This document shows, one piece after another, positions 46,701 to 57,399 of a stretch of DNA of 60,000 nt. The translations under genes and the position numbers were made by a program. The DNA comes from Diphasiastrum complanatum (lineage: Eukaryota; Streptophyta; Lycopodiopsida; Lycopodiales; Lycopodiaceae), in the NCBI GenBank assembly GCA_029204225.1, contig CM055098.1, positions 47,557,939 through 47,617,938 of the forward strand, read 5' to 3'. The notes beneath the pieces were generated by a model. The model was not told the origin of the DNA, did not search any database, and saw only the letters and a list, made by a program, of their open reading frames with translations. How positions within the stretch are numbered: position 1 is the stretch's first letter; each line of letters opens with the position of its first letter.

Positions 46701-49700
46701 ATGTTTGCTTTACAGAACAATCCCGAGAGCAGTTACAAGAAGGATCAAAAACTGAATTTCAAAGAGCTGCATCACAGTGACTATATTCAGTATCTAAAGA
46801 GAAACTTGAACATTCAGTAATCATTACATCTTTAAAAATGGCTGGTTTCTCTGGCTCTTCACACGATTTGGTCAATTTACTCACCCGGTGGAGATAGGTT
46901 TCTGAGTTCTTGGGAAAATCAAAGTTGATAACAACATTCACAGCTTGTATGTCAATCCCTCTGGTGAAAAGATCTGCCAGTGCAAGGACTCTTCTGCATT
47001 AGCTTCAGGTTAAAACCAATGTCTGTAGAGCTCTGTGTTATGATGATGATCTTCTTCATATCAGGATATGATCCTACTGCAGCATACCAATATGAGAAAG
47101 AAACGCAGAAACCAAGAGAAAAGAACAGTGAAGCAAAAGTTTAAAAAGATCGGAGGCAAGAGAGCTTGAAGCTATTATACTCTCTTAATGTTTAACCTGT
47201 ATGAGATTCCAGAAAACTTTCATAGGATTTTTTAACAGAATTGCACCTGAACAGACGAGGTTTCTACAAGCACCATTTCGGAAGTCATGAAACACTCTGT
47301 TCCGATGAGACTGAAGCATTTTTGCGTGGATGTAGAAACAACTATAGCCAAGCTCTGTGATTTTCTTGGCTAATAGCTCAACTCGGTTGACCGAATTGCA
47401 AAATATAATCGATTGGTTGATCTGTAGCTGCACAATAACACAAAACAGCTTAAATACTGCCTAAACCTGGAGAAATGCCAGATTAGCAATCAAAGATATC
47501 TGGTACACAGAAACTCTCATGCTACAATTGCTTAAACTTCGTTTATAATAGACTTTCAGTCTTACTTTAGAAAATAGCGTATTAAGACAGTGGACTTTTT
47601 GTCTCTCCTCGACAAAAGCATAATACTGCGTAATGCCTTTCAGCGTCAGCTCATCCATGAGGTTGATAATGTAGGGCTTTCGTAGAAACTTATCCTTAAA
47701 AGACTTCACTGTCACTGGAAATGTAGCTGAGAACAGCAAAATTTGTCGATTGCGAGGCAGATAACTAATGAGCTGCTCAACCAAAGGCTGAAATTCCGGG
47801 GAAAGAAGCTTGTCCGCCTGATTTTAATCAGAAATATGTGAACTTTTAGACGACAATGTGAATAAGCATGTAAATTTTTATCGAAGATACTGAATCAAGA
47901 CGAATCAACCAACATAATAACAGGCAACCTCAGCCAAAAAATGGACTGACACATGATAATGTTGTTACAAACAAGAATGTTGTGGTATACCACAAAGGCA
48001 TTGCCACAAATTTCCTGAATAAAAGATGTGACTGTCTTAGATTAGATGCAAGGTAATTAGCTAATTTCAAATCTTGGTTGTCTTGGAACCGTGGCATAAT
48101 GATAACCATTTCCTTTTCTTACCTCAAGGATTGAACTCCGATTCAAAGTGCGTGCATGAATAGAGATGTGACAACAATAATAAACATATATGAAATGATT
48201 TTGTGAATGCAAATAGATAATGTGTATATGATTATTGTTGTTGGTGATGATCTTGGTGCATCATGCAAGTTGAGAGCTTAGGGATGCATGCAAGAAAAAG
48301 TGAGGCACGCAAATTTTTTCCGTTCATCACTTACATATAGAGGTGCATCTAAAGCTTAAGCATGCATGCAAGAAAAAGAGACCAACATGAATAATTTGCT
48401 GTGTACAACTTGCATATAGATGTGTATGTCTTGCAATAAAGTCCTTACTAATGTGGCAATGCTTTTTGTGGGCACATACCCTAACAATCTAAGACATTGA
48501 CTTTAATGTTGACTTTTGCATAGACTCATTGACCAACTTGAACACATAGTGTTGCCTTTTGCAAGGCTATGCCAATAATCATGAACACTCCACCATAAAC
48601 AGATGTGACTTTCAAAATACTGGAGCTTTGTGAGCAATTTTTGAGATTTATTGCAGCTATGTAAGCTTGCAGCCATGGCAAAAGAACTTCAACACATTAC
48701 AAATTGATGAAGTGCCATCACTTATATAAATCCAGCTTTTGTAAATATACTCATCTCTCCAACGAAAATTCCCACATGCTGCTTTATTGGAATTGATTAC
48801 ACCCAAACCTGCTAAAGTAAGAAAGGCCTCTACATAAAATCCCGTTCTTCGAACCTCACCAGCTTAAGAGGAATGGAAAACACCAGGCCATGGCGATTGT
48901 AAACCTTTTTCAGTTGTTGGTAACAAAAAGAATGAACAACTAGCAATGCATCCAGTCCATGCTGCTCGTCACTCCATTTTGAACATTGATGATGCAAAGT
49001 TAGAGAAGAACCCCAAACTATTGGTGATTGTAGCAAAAGTTACGGAGTTGGGCTGTTCTTGAATGTCCCTCTGATTTAGCTGGTTAACATTGTTGCTGCT
49101 TTAGGTTTCACGGATATTGCTGATTACTGAGTTTTTATTCAAGTTCTCCACGCAGCTATCATTGCTTGTGATTATGGTTATGAATCTCAATGGTCATTGT
49201 TGAAGTCACCCTTCACAAAATGCATTTTTCCGCATCCAAACAATTACTCGTATGGAATGAATCAGTACCTAAGTAAGGAGGACTCTAGCTATCATTATAT
49301 TCAGGAAGTCTTCATTACCTTGCATACTTTCCTTGAGTGCAAGCCTGGCCAAACTTGATTTCCAATTGATCCTTTACTTCATTTCACGAGAGGGGCTACC
49401 ATTGGAGAGCACCCTCTGGGGTGAGACCATCACAGTGTTGGACAAGAGAGCGGACAAGAGAGCAGCACCATATATTGCATAATGTCCTATAGGCTTCAAT
49501 TGCAAATTCTCTTCATCTATTTATTTTAAGAAAAGGTCGACTTTTTTATAGCATTCTGTATGTGGTTTTGTAGTACAAAGTCTGGAATGAGTTCTGATGC
49601 AACTTATGGCTGCCTATAATATAGATCATCCTCAGTGAGAAACTCCTGTCTAGAAAATCTACTGCCTGGTAAGCTGTAAAATCTGTGATCAGAAATTTAA

Positions 49701-52139
49701 CAACGTCATGACTTTCAGGTCAAGCTTTAAGTAAGGGAACAACAATTTTAGAGAACCTCTAGAGGTGCTTCAAGTCATTTCAAAGTTACCTCTCACCCTA
49801 AGAGTCTCAACATACCTTGTCACATGACCCTTAGCACCAGCCAAAGTCACTAGAAAAGGCCGATTTTCCTATACTTTTCCTCCTGGAGAGGGTTACCGGC
49901 CTCCTCAAGAGGTGGAACAGCCTTGTTTAACTTAAGAGAACTCTTAAGCTTTTCCCGTGTCCTAGGAGGTTAAGATTGCTCCTCTTGTGTAATAGACTCG
50001 GGTGACTTCAAGCTGTCTTCAAAGTTAGACCCGAGTGCAAATAAGCCAGAAGGGCTGGTAAGATTATTGACCACCAACAACAAAACTTGATATGTCAGAT
50101 CAAGGGCCCAGAAAGCATGTGCAAGTCACAGAGCCAGAGCCAAAGATTAAGCCACCAAACCTTCGTGATGGCAACTGTTTCCAATAATGGTTAGGTATAC
50201 ATATTTATACCAGTGACAACTCACCAGGCCCGGCAGCATGCAGAACAGCACACTGGGAAGCCTGGGGAAGTTCATTGCACGACATACTGGCCCTTGCTAC
50301 GTCATGACAGTTTTTGGATGAGCCTCCTCCATCAAAGTAATGTATTATTTTTTATCCAGAGCATTGTTTCAAGTTAGGATGCAGGTTGGAGTGTGAGTGT
50401 TGTTGGCATGAGTACTGTGCAAGCCATATGCACACTGTGGGTTATATCTGATAAAGTGTACAATCTGACAGCATGATGACCGTATGTTGTACATTGTCAG
50501 CACATAAATTTTGCGAAATGGATTCTGATTTTTATTAACGTTTTCCGTTCCCAAAAGGGTACTGTACCTTGGCGAGTGATACAGTTAGAAAGACAGACCC
50601 AGTATTCGTGGCATCAGCTAGTTTTCCCATAGATAATTAATGGACTCTCTAAGACTTTGCGGAGAAAATTGTTGAAAAGACTCCTGAAACTTGTCTCAGC
50701 ATAGATGCGCTGCAAAGCTATGCTCCCTTTTTGTTCTGCCTTGTTTAGGAATCCTATTTGGATCGACTGTTTGCAACAAAACTCCAGTTAAGAAGTGTTT
50801 CCTTTCAAAGATGAAGACTTCTGGTAATAAAAGGAGCTGTTATGTACATACGCCTGCCAACAAAAAGAGCCGCCCAAACCTCATCTGACTCCAGAGGAAA
50901 AATCCACAGTTCTTTAACTTCAAACTGGCAGCTTTCCAACTTATGCATGCCATGCATAGTGACAACAGATCTCAATTCAAAGGGTTTCAAATCTTTTTGA
51001 TTCAATGCAGCATTTGAACTAGTCTTGAAAAGAATTCGAGATTTTTATAGGTATATTAGCATAGAATATAATGCAACGACTTTCAGAAGCTAGGACAGTG
51101 CAAGAGGTAAACTTAAAGGTCGTATTGGCGATTTATGCTAGAATCGCATGATCCTTGCTATTTTTTACATGAATTCTATTCTCTCTTTCGAAAAGTTCTG
51201 AAGCTTTGAATCTTGATGAGATTCTCAATTTGAATCTAGTTGCTGTAGAAAGTAGTGTGGCCACTCTATTTTGCAATTTTCTCTATCAACGACCACATCT
51301 TCCAGTGGGCCATTGAATGTGACCTCATTGACTGGAGCAAGGGGCTCAAAGGAGGAAAGTGGAAAAGTACTTGGTTAGGAGTTTCTGAAGTATGTAACAA
51401 TGTCCCACTTTCTGTTAATCATTAACACACAAAGCCCAAGAGCTTTTCAGGAACTTTTGAAACCGATGTTGTAGAAAGTATCTGTGAGAAAAATCATATA
51501 TTACTGACCTAGCTGTGAATGCTAGGATTCAGAAACAGTCGTCCTCATTTACTCTTAGAGTCATAAGGGAACAGAACAGCAAGTAAAGCCTCTTTTGGCC
51601 AAAAACAAATATTTGTATGTGGCAATGTTGATCTTTGCCAGTTTGTATATTGACAAAAGCTCATATTTGGTCCATTACAAGTTTTCAAAAAAAAGGGTTT
51701 GCTTTCCTGACTTGACCAGATTCCATGTACGGCTCAATTCCACGATAACCCCTGCATGTACTTATTTGGCTTAATTCTAGAATTTTGAGGAAAATATGTG
51801 AGGGATTTGGTTATAATAGGAAAAAACTGATTCATAACCAGCAGCTATTCAGCACAACTCTCAATACTAAACTTAAGATAAAGGCTGAAAAGCTAATCAC
51901 CTCATCCATAACCAACATTGTGCAATTTTTCAGATTGCATACCCCTTTGTTAGCCAAGTCCAGAACTCGTCCAGGAGTGCTAATAAGCAAATGCACAGGT
52001 TGATAAAGGCGCATGATATCATCTCTCAAACTAGTTCCTCCTGTAGTAACCATTATCTGTATGCTCAAGTGTTTGGCAAGTTCCTTGCACACTTGTGATG
52101 TTTGAAGTGCAAGCTCTCGAGTAGGAATCAAGATCAAGA
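37737..52139 (-). CDS. DHH1/DDX6-type DEAD-box RNA helicase (plant RH6/RH8/RH12 group), 5' exons not in view
   Basis: ATP-dependent RNA helicase of P-bodies, acting in decapping-linked mRNA decay and translational repression (family knowledge). Exons in transcript order: 52139-51901, 47817-47566, 47427-47247, 46973-46885, 38145-38072, 37815-37737 (stop TAA); all phases agree. Visible motifs: PTRELALQ (Ia), GG, TPGR (Ib), DEAD split across exons 1 and 2 (MLVMDE / ADKLL), SAT (III), SIIFCNS (IV), TRGID (V), HRVGRSGR (VI, split by an 8.7-kb intron). Family-specific stretches are [52 protein letters not shown] and the end [12 protein letters not shown]. Residues before Ia (Q motif, Walker A) were not found up to 60000. 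Introns: 4083, 138, 273, 8739 and 256 bp. All seen exons are intact. Confidence 0.95.
38146..40149. other. Helicase intron, first part, no feature recognised
   Basis: Non-coding by inspection. A minus frame at 39251-39574 is charged and low-complexity with no motif. No LTR or terminal repeat identified. Confidence 0.4.
40500..40996 (-). pseudogene. Copia RNase H remnant of element D
   Basis: Reads [76 protein letters not shown], a stop, [20 protein letters not shown], ending [12 protein letters not shown]. The acidic residues D (DSDWAG), E (STTEAEY) and D (CDSQS) are all present. One in-frame stop; otherwise well kept, and closer to active copia than elements B or C. Confidence 0.9.
40998..41100. 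mobile_element. One end of a second palindromic hAT-like element
   Basis: Starts CTTAGAAACCTGTTCGGACC and continues TTTTGGGTTGGAACGTAC, matching the reverse complement of the right end of the 53521-54284 element (CTTAGAAGCCCGTTCTGACC, then TTTTGGGTTGGAACGTTC). A T run and AAACATG follow, as at that element's other end. It interrupts the copia RNase H frame immediately upstream of GTTSYG. The opposite end was not located. Confidence 0.55.
41364..41600 (-). pseudogene. Copia reverse transcriptase C-terminal fragment of element D
   Basis: Contains [40 protein letters not shown] and [10 protein letters not shown], the usual copia RT end (LVGS...). The sequence then departs into unrelated DNA (41363-41100) before the RNase H block resumes at 40996. 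Confidence 0.85.
41621..41778. repeat. 79-bp tandem duplication
   Basis: Two copies starting GGAAGATAGG(T/C)CTTTCTT and ending AAGTTGTGTAACA, a few mismatches; lies in the coding leader part of element D. Confidence 0.88.
42553..44440. other. Helicase intron, middle part, no feature recognised
   Basis: No coding similarity seen. The left edge would contain the 5' LTR of element D, but its border cannot be matched to the 40150-40470 region by eye. Confidence 0.35.
44450..45133 (-). pseudogene. hAT transposase remnant (DUF659-type)
   Basis: On the minus strand: [18 protein letters not shown] near 45130-45070, [17 protein letters not shown] near 44990, and after a gap [16 protein letters not shown], a stop, [20 protein letters not shown] and WVKEVDMT near 44660-44500. 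The blocks match the DUF659 region of plant hAT transposases (TDNASNYVAAGRLL...PCAAHCINLML) in order. Stops and frame changes throughout; no BED zinc finger or C-terminal dimerisation domain seen. It is the only visible transposase source for hAT-like elements in this window, but kinship with the 53.5-kb element is not shown. Confidence 0.72.
45134..46884. other. Helicase intron, last part
   Basis: No gene recognised. A purine-rich run (GGAAGGAGAGAAGAGAGTAG, about 45639-45658) lies here. Short frames on both strands lack motifs. Confidence 0.4.
47818..51900. other. 4.1-kb helicase intron
   Basis: No coding motif found. Around 48260-48400 the phrase GCATGCATGCAAGAAAAA and its neighbours occur twice, a diverged local duplication. 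Otherwise unclassified. Confidence 0.45.
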
Positions 52140-53512
52140 CTGTGGCAATGCAAATTCAGACCAGAAAAGTGTCAAATCAAGTGGAAACAACAGAAACAAA
52201 AAATGATTCATACTTGTATACAAATCGTGATTTGATTTGTTGGGTTTACGAGTCAAGTCATATTCCATTATGAGTAACATACAGATTGCCTTAAAAAAAT
52301 AAAGCAGTTATGGCAACTAGTCACTTCTTGCAAAAATATTCAAGTGTAGTCTGTAAAGTATGAGGACACGCAGAAGATCAGGCACGCTTATAAAATGCGG
52401 ATAAACCTGGCTTATCAATCACATGTAGATAGTAATCAGTTCTCAGCATGTCCAAGACCATCTCAGTGTGACCAGTTTGAAGTATTTGAACAGCTCATGA
52501 TCCTCATGTACATGTTCTTCTGGAAGCATTCCGAAATGCTATTTTCAGGGTGCATTGTATCATCTCTAATAGCTTCGAGAGATCTTGTTTTGACGTCATA
52601 CATGGGACTAAGATAATGAGTGCCCAACCTGTGGTAACAGAAGCATGAACTGTTGTATTGCAATTGGCATGCACATTTGCACAAGTTTTTTTTTTATTTC
52701 TTTGATTTTAGATTATTTTGATTGAAGAGATTATGTCGAAGCAGGTAAGTTTGAAAAGCTTTATGAATTTTAGGATTTCGTTGTGATGAAAAGTACTCTA
52801 AGCCAATAGCTGCATCCATGGCAGGTGCCAGACCCACGACCACAAAGGGCACACAGCCAGACAGTACTCAAGCCCACATGGCCTACCAAATACAAACTAA
52901 TGTTACAAACAGGTTGATGTTCCTAATGTCATTATGTCTCATAATGATGTGCTACAATCTGTAAAAGCTATCAGTAAGAGTCAATATGTACATCATATCT
53001 CACAAAGTGATTTATCTCCAGACCATCCTACCTCCATTTGGTTACAATTTTTCAGCATGGTTATTTCAGTTTTCCTACAGCCAGAGATTGAAAGTATTCC
53101 TGGGTCTTGACTCTTAAAGATCGGTTTTGGAAGACAGCAGATTGATAATTCCCTCAACATGGGGCCTTAAAATGATGTTAAATTCCATAAGAAAAGGTGA
53201 GTCCTAGAATTTTAAATCTGTGTGTCCTGCTGGACACCAACATGTAAAAGACACTGTAACTCTAATCCAAGCATCAAATACATCACTCTCAGTTACTTGT
53301 GGTATGGATTGGGAGTACTAATAAGCAAAGACTTGAAAATAGACCATTTAATAGGGCCTTCTCCAAATTATGAAGTTTATTCAAGTTCTAGACAAAAAGT
53401 TAAACCTTTCTCTACAATTTGTACCATTTCTACTAGGCAATTGTTGTTAGAAAAAGATGTAACCATCAATAGAGAGTGGATGGCTAGAGAGGATTAGCAA
53501 TGAAAGTCAATC
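52140..53512. other. Presumed helicase intron, no feature recognised
   Basis: Searched on the minus strand for the Q motif and Walker A exon of a DDX6-type helicase (KNGTGKTAAF); none seen. No transposon protein motif. Confidence 0.4.
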
Positions 53513-53520
53513 ATTGAAGG

Positions 53521-54284
53521 CTTAGTTGCCCGTTCCGGAACGGAATGCGTTTTTCCAGAGCGCGTTCCGTTCCGGAACGGGACTCCAATTTTTTTTTTTT
53601 TTTAAAATATGTTTTTTTACAAAGACACATAGCGTTGTCCTATTTAGATACAAAGTTACATAGCGTTGTCCTATTTAGATACAAAGATATCCTATTTTCT
53701 TCCTATTTAGATACAAAGATATCCTATTTTCTTATCAGCATCAAAATCTTTGCTAGAAAGCCTGAGCTTGGATCGCAATTATCCTACCATGAATGTCCAA
53801 AAAAGTGTGTACACTACAACTGAAAGCAGCAAACGTAATTGCAAATGGCAAAAACAACATTTTTGTAAGCAATGTAGTCACTTTTTTCGAAGGCAGTTCC
53901 TTGATTTAAATTTGCGTCGTGGCGAAAGTCAATCAAGATCAATGTGTTAAGTCTTTGGAATGTAGGCCAGTGGTTGGCAGTCTCTGACGACTGTATTCAA
54001 TGTATCAAGATACAGCGATTCTAGCTCGGATATATGTCTTGTCTTGAACCTACGTCTTGAACAATGATTTGAAATCGATTTCTGATCTGTAGCGTCCCTC
54101 AGTGCATTATAAGCGTCCCTCAATATATCATAAGAAGGAAGATCGCGAAGAAGGAAGATAACGGCCAGTAGGTGGCACTTTGATGCCTTGTTTCTTTTTT
54201 ACATGAACTCATTCCGACCAGGAACGTTCCGGAACGTTCGGAACGGAACGTTCCAACCCAAAATGGTCAGAACGGGCTTCTAAG
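53521..54284. mobile_element. Non-autonomous hAT-like element with palindromic ends, 764 bp
   Basis: Flanked by identical 8-bp target duplications ATTGAAGG (53513-53520 and 54285-54292). Ends are inverted repeats: left CTTAGTTGCCCGTTCCG, right (reverse complement) CTTAGAAGCCCGTTCTG, 14 of 17 matching. Subterminal DNA is packed with GTTCCGGAAC- and GGAACGTTCC-type palindromes on both sides. The interior has a T run and two small tandem repeats (CCTATTTAGATACAAAG, 53639-53720) and no transposase frame. 8-bp duplications are the hAT signature; the CTTAG end is not the usual CAGGG-like hAT terminus, so hAT is likely rather than certain. Confidence 0.85.
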
Positions 54285-54292
54285 ATTGAAGG

Positions 54293-56450
54293 TATAAAAG
54301 TTGTAAGTATCATCAATAAACAAGTTGTTGACACAACGGCCTCAGAAATGTGGATCGATGGCAGGGACATTCTGGGAAGCAAAATCGCTAGAAGCACAAG
54401 GTCATAGAGATCCATCACTATTAGACAAGAAATCCAAATGCCCTAGGAAGGCTCCAATACCAAGTTAGAAGCAAATTGATAAAGCATCACAAGTACAAAG
54501 GCTTCAACTCATCTTTAAATGACTTAAAGCTATGAACTTTCTGGCTTGTCAACCATGTCCTTGAAAATGTACAAAACTTGAACAATAAGTTTGGCCAACA
54601 TACACCATGCTTCTAATTTGAATATTATAAATAGCATAGATCTCTGGGTGGTACAAATTGACCTAAGAAGCATAAAAGTATGTAAGCAGATTCAAATTGA
54701 TCCATAATGTTGAGCCTAAAGTTTCATATTAGATTATTCAACAAAATACAAATAGTTCTAAAAGCTAATTTTGTCTTTTCACAACCTAATTTCGTTACAA
54801 AAGAGCAAGAAAGGATCTAATCTATCCGAACTCATTTGCCACTTCACGCTTGCATCAGACTCATCGGAAAGAAAACGACTTCCAACATTTAGCATATGTT
54901 TCAACTTTGTCGCAACTACCTGGCTAAGAAACCTGCTTACAAACAGCTCTAAGAACTTCAAAATCAAACCATAAAATTCCACTTTTTGAGATATAATCAT
55001 CTTCTTTTCATAATTATCAGAAATCTGACACTTGCTTGTTTTAAAAATGTAGCATTAACATTTGAAGTTCTTCACCCATTAGCATTTCAAATTCCTAATC
55101 GATTGTGAGCCTCAAAATGTTCTATATGCTTGACTACAAAAGAGATTCAAATTCATACTCACTTTTAGAGTCAGATTCCTAAGTCACAGAAGAAACCTAA
55201 CAAGAAGATTATTTTGAATTTGCGTCACTCTTAACTGGCATCATCTATTGAATAGGCAAATTTGCATATGCTCTACCCTCTTGAAACTTATCATAAATGC
55301 ACAATTCCACAGTCGCACTACTACCACATTAACTACCAAATTGTTTCCCAGATACAACAAATGTGTGTAAATTTCAAATATGACTCACATCAGTATTGGA
55401 ATAAGGGCATAAGTTTATTAAACTTGCATTTCAATTCTCGTTGAGTCACACTCTCTTTATGGATTCAGACTCACAAACTAGCAAATAGACTCGTAGTCCT
55501 CGAAAAAATTTCACATCATGACAGTTTCCTCAAATTCATGTGGAAGACAATTACTACACTCACATTCTGCCCAAATGTATCCTTTCTCACATATCAATCC
55601 TGGCTCGAGTTTTGAAAAAGTGTTTCAAGGTGAAGCCTACAGGTAATTCCTTGTTGGATATGCAAGGTAATAGCAAGATATCAGTAAAAGTCATAGAGCT
55701 AAATCAACCCAAAAGCACTCATGAAGAAAATTTGAATGCAAGGATTGAGTATTACACCTGATTGTTCATGACAGTTATTAAGGTATCTCCAACATATAGT
55801 AAACCTTACCTTACCAATGGGCAAGAAACCAATAAAATATAGTATCTACTAGAACTTCATCTTGACAAATATGTTTCACTTTTTGAAGGAAAGACTTGAG
55901 GGAAAGGTTATTTTGGTCTCTAAACAAGAAGGTGCACTTTAAAGATATCTATTTCTGAGATTGGATAGGATCCACGTTCACAAATTTAATTTGAGAAATT
56001 AGTGATGTCATAACATAATGCTTAGAAAAGTTATACATGGAACAAAAAAAGTCAAAAGATCTATATCAAAACAATGATAAAGAATTCAATAAATAAAAAA
56101 TATACGCCAAGTAGCACTACTTGTGTCACACAATACCCAAGCATAAGTTGCTATCTACGTTTTGAAAGAATCCGGATTCTCTTGGGCAGACTGAGTACTG
56201 ACACTCTAAAGAAGAATGTGTGCTCTAAAGATACATCTAAGGTTACTTTAAAAAGGCAATTTGAAGCATAATAGCACTTGAGAACATGTAGTCAATCGAA
56301 AAAGTATTACCTGCCCACAAAATGTAGATCCATTAGGAGTGTTATGAACGTAGTGGACATAACTTCTAACCATAGTCGCCAAGGCAATTTGCGTTTCGCG
56401 AATCATTGACCAATATATATCTATATATATAAAACTATTTGAGTGCATGT
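54293..56450. other. Unclassified DNA, presumed helicase intron or flank
   Basis: No recognised coding or repeat border. A minus frame at 54779-55000 (73 codons, FLSQVVATKLKHMLNVGSRF) has protein-like composition but no family I can name and no neighbouring support. Confidence 0.35.
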
Positions 56451-56462
56451 GGTGTGCATATG

Positions 56463-56665
56463 GATTTGGGGGGGAGGGGGGGCATGCATATGGTGCATCC
56501 TCCGGGCTCCTCCTCTCACCCATGCATACACTTTTTTGAACTAAAAAGTGGGGAGGAGGATGCATGTATGGGGCCCCTCCCCTCACCCATGCATACACTT
56601 TTTTGAACTAAAAAGTGCGGAGGAGGATGTATGTATGGGGCCCCCTCCCCATGCATGCATATTGC
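56463..56665. repeat. GC-rich tandem repeat with internal hairpin
   Basis: Two copies of a unit of about 75 bp: CCCATGCATACACTTTTTTG, then ACTAAAAAGTG, GGAGGAGGATG and ATGTATGGGGCCCC. CACTTTTT and AAAAAGTG can pair within each unit, as can GGGGCCCC and the flanking CCCCTCCCC/GGGGAGG tracts. Confidence 0.75.
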
Positions 56666-56774
56666 ACCTCCCCTTGGCCCCACCTCCCCAATTCAAACGT
56701 CTCTCTCCCCCTCTCCCTCCCTCTCTTTGTCTCTCTCCCTCTTCGTCTCTCCCTTCCTCCCTCTCCAAGGTCCA

Positions 56775-56776
<2 letters not shown>

Positions 56777-56828
<52 letters not shown>
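56777..56828. repeat. (CT)n microsatellite, about 52 bp
   Basis: Uninterrupted TC/CT run; the preceding 80 bp is an impure CT-rich stretch. Confidence 0.95.
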
Positions 56829-56833
<5 letters not shown>

Positions 56834-57332
56834 GGATTCGGGACTATCACATTGCCTCAGATTCACACTGGGACAACTTAGGGTGTCTTCTCATCAGCTA
56901 GCCATTGAGACTGGGAGGTTCCATGGTATTCCTAGAGAGGAGCGAATTTGCCAGTTATGCTCTGTAGGTGAGGTAGAGTTTGAGGAGCACTTTATCTTCC
57001 GATGCCCTGTATACTATGAGATCAAAGGGCGATATCATTGCCTGTTTCGACACATGCCTACCACTCTACGCTCTCTCGTAGCCTATGAGGACCCACGATA
57101 TGTTGCTTTGATGATAGCCGCTCACATGCTCATAGAGATCAGAGACAGTGTACTCACCATCACGTTACTACCAGGATCACCAGACATCCTACGTAGAGGC
57201 GTACTACTACTAGGCATGCTCATGCTCATAGACGACACCGGCAGGCTCCAGTGCTTTCTCACGTTGTTGCTCGCATTACATCTTTCTACAGCAGCAGCAG
57301 CAGCAACACACAGTCTTGACATCTTGACATAG
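56829..57332 (+). pseudogene. LINE (non-LTR retrotransposon) reverse transcriptase C-terminal remnant
   Basis: After the CT run the plus strand reads LRVSSHQLAIETGRFHGIPR, then EERICQLCSVGEVEFEEHFI and FRCPVYYEIKGRY. This is the zinc-knuckle-like CX2C...HX5C tail found after the RT domain of LINE-type elements. The frame stays open to 57332 with YEDPRYVALMIAAHMLIEIR, then low-complexity leucine and alanine runs. No RT core is present upstream, consistent with 5' truncation; a frame change occurs at about 56875. Confidence 0.72.
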
Positions 57333-57399
57333 CTACATATGATTATTATGCACACACGTGTCTATGTTAGTTTTTAATCTATAGGACCATGAGTTGACC

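Noticed and set aside
54779-55000. 73-codon minus-strand frame of protein-like composition
   Set aside because: No recognisable family, no flanking exon-like sequence; kept only as a remark in the regional entry.
56548-56901. Several overlapping frames of 80-117 codons around the CT tract
   Set aside because: They translate simple repeats (Ser-Leu or Arg-Glu runs) and the hairpin repeat, a low-complexity artefact.
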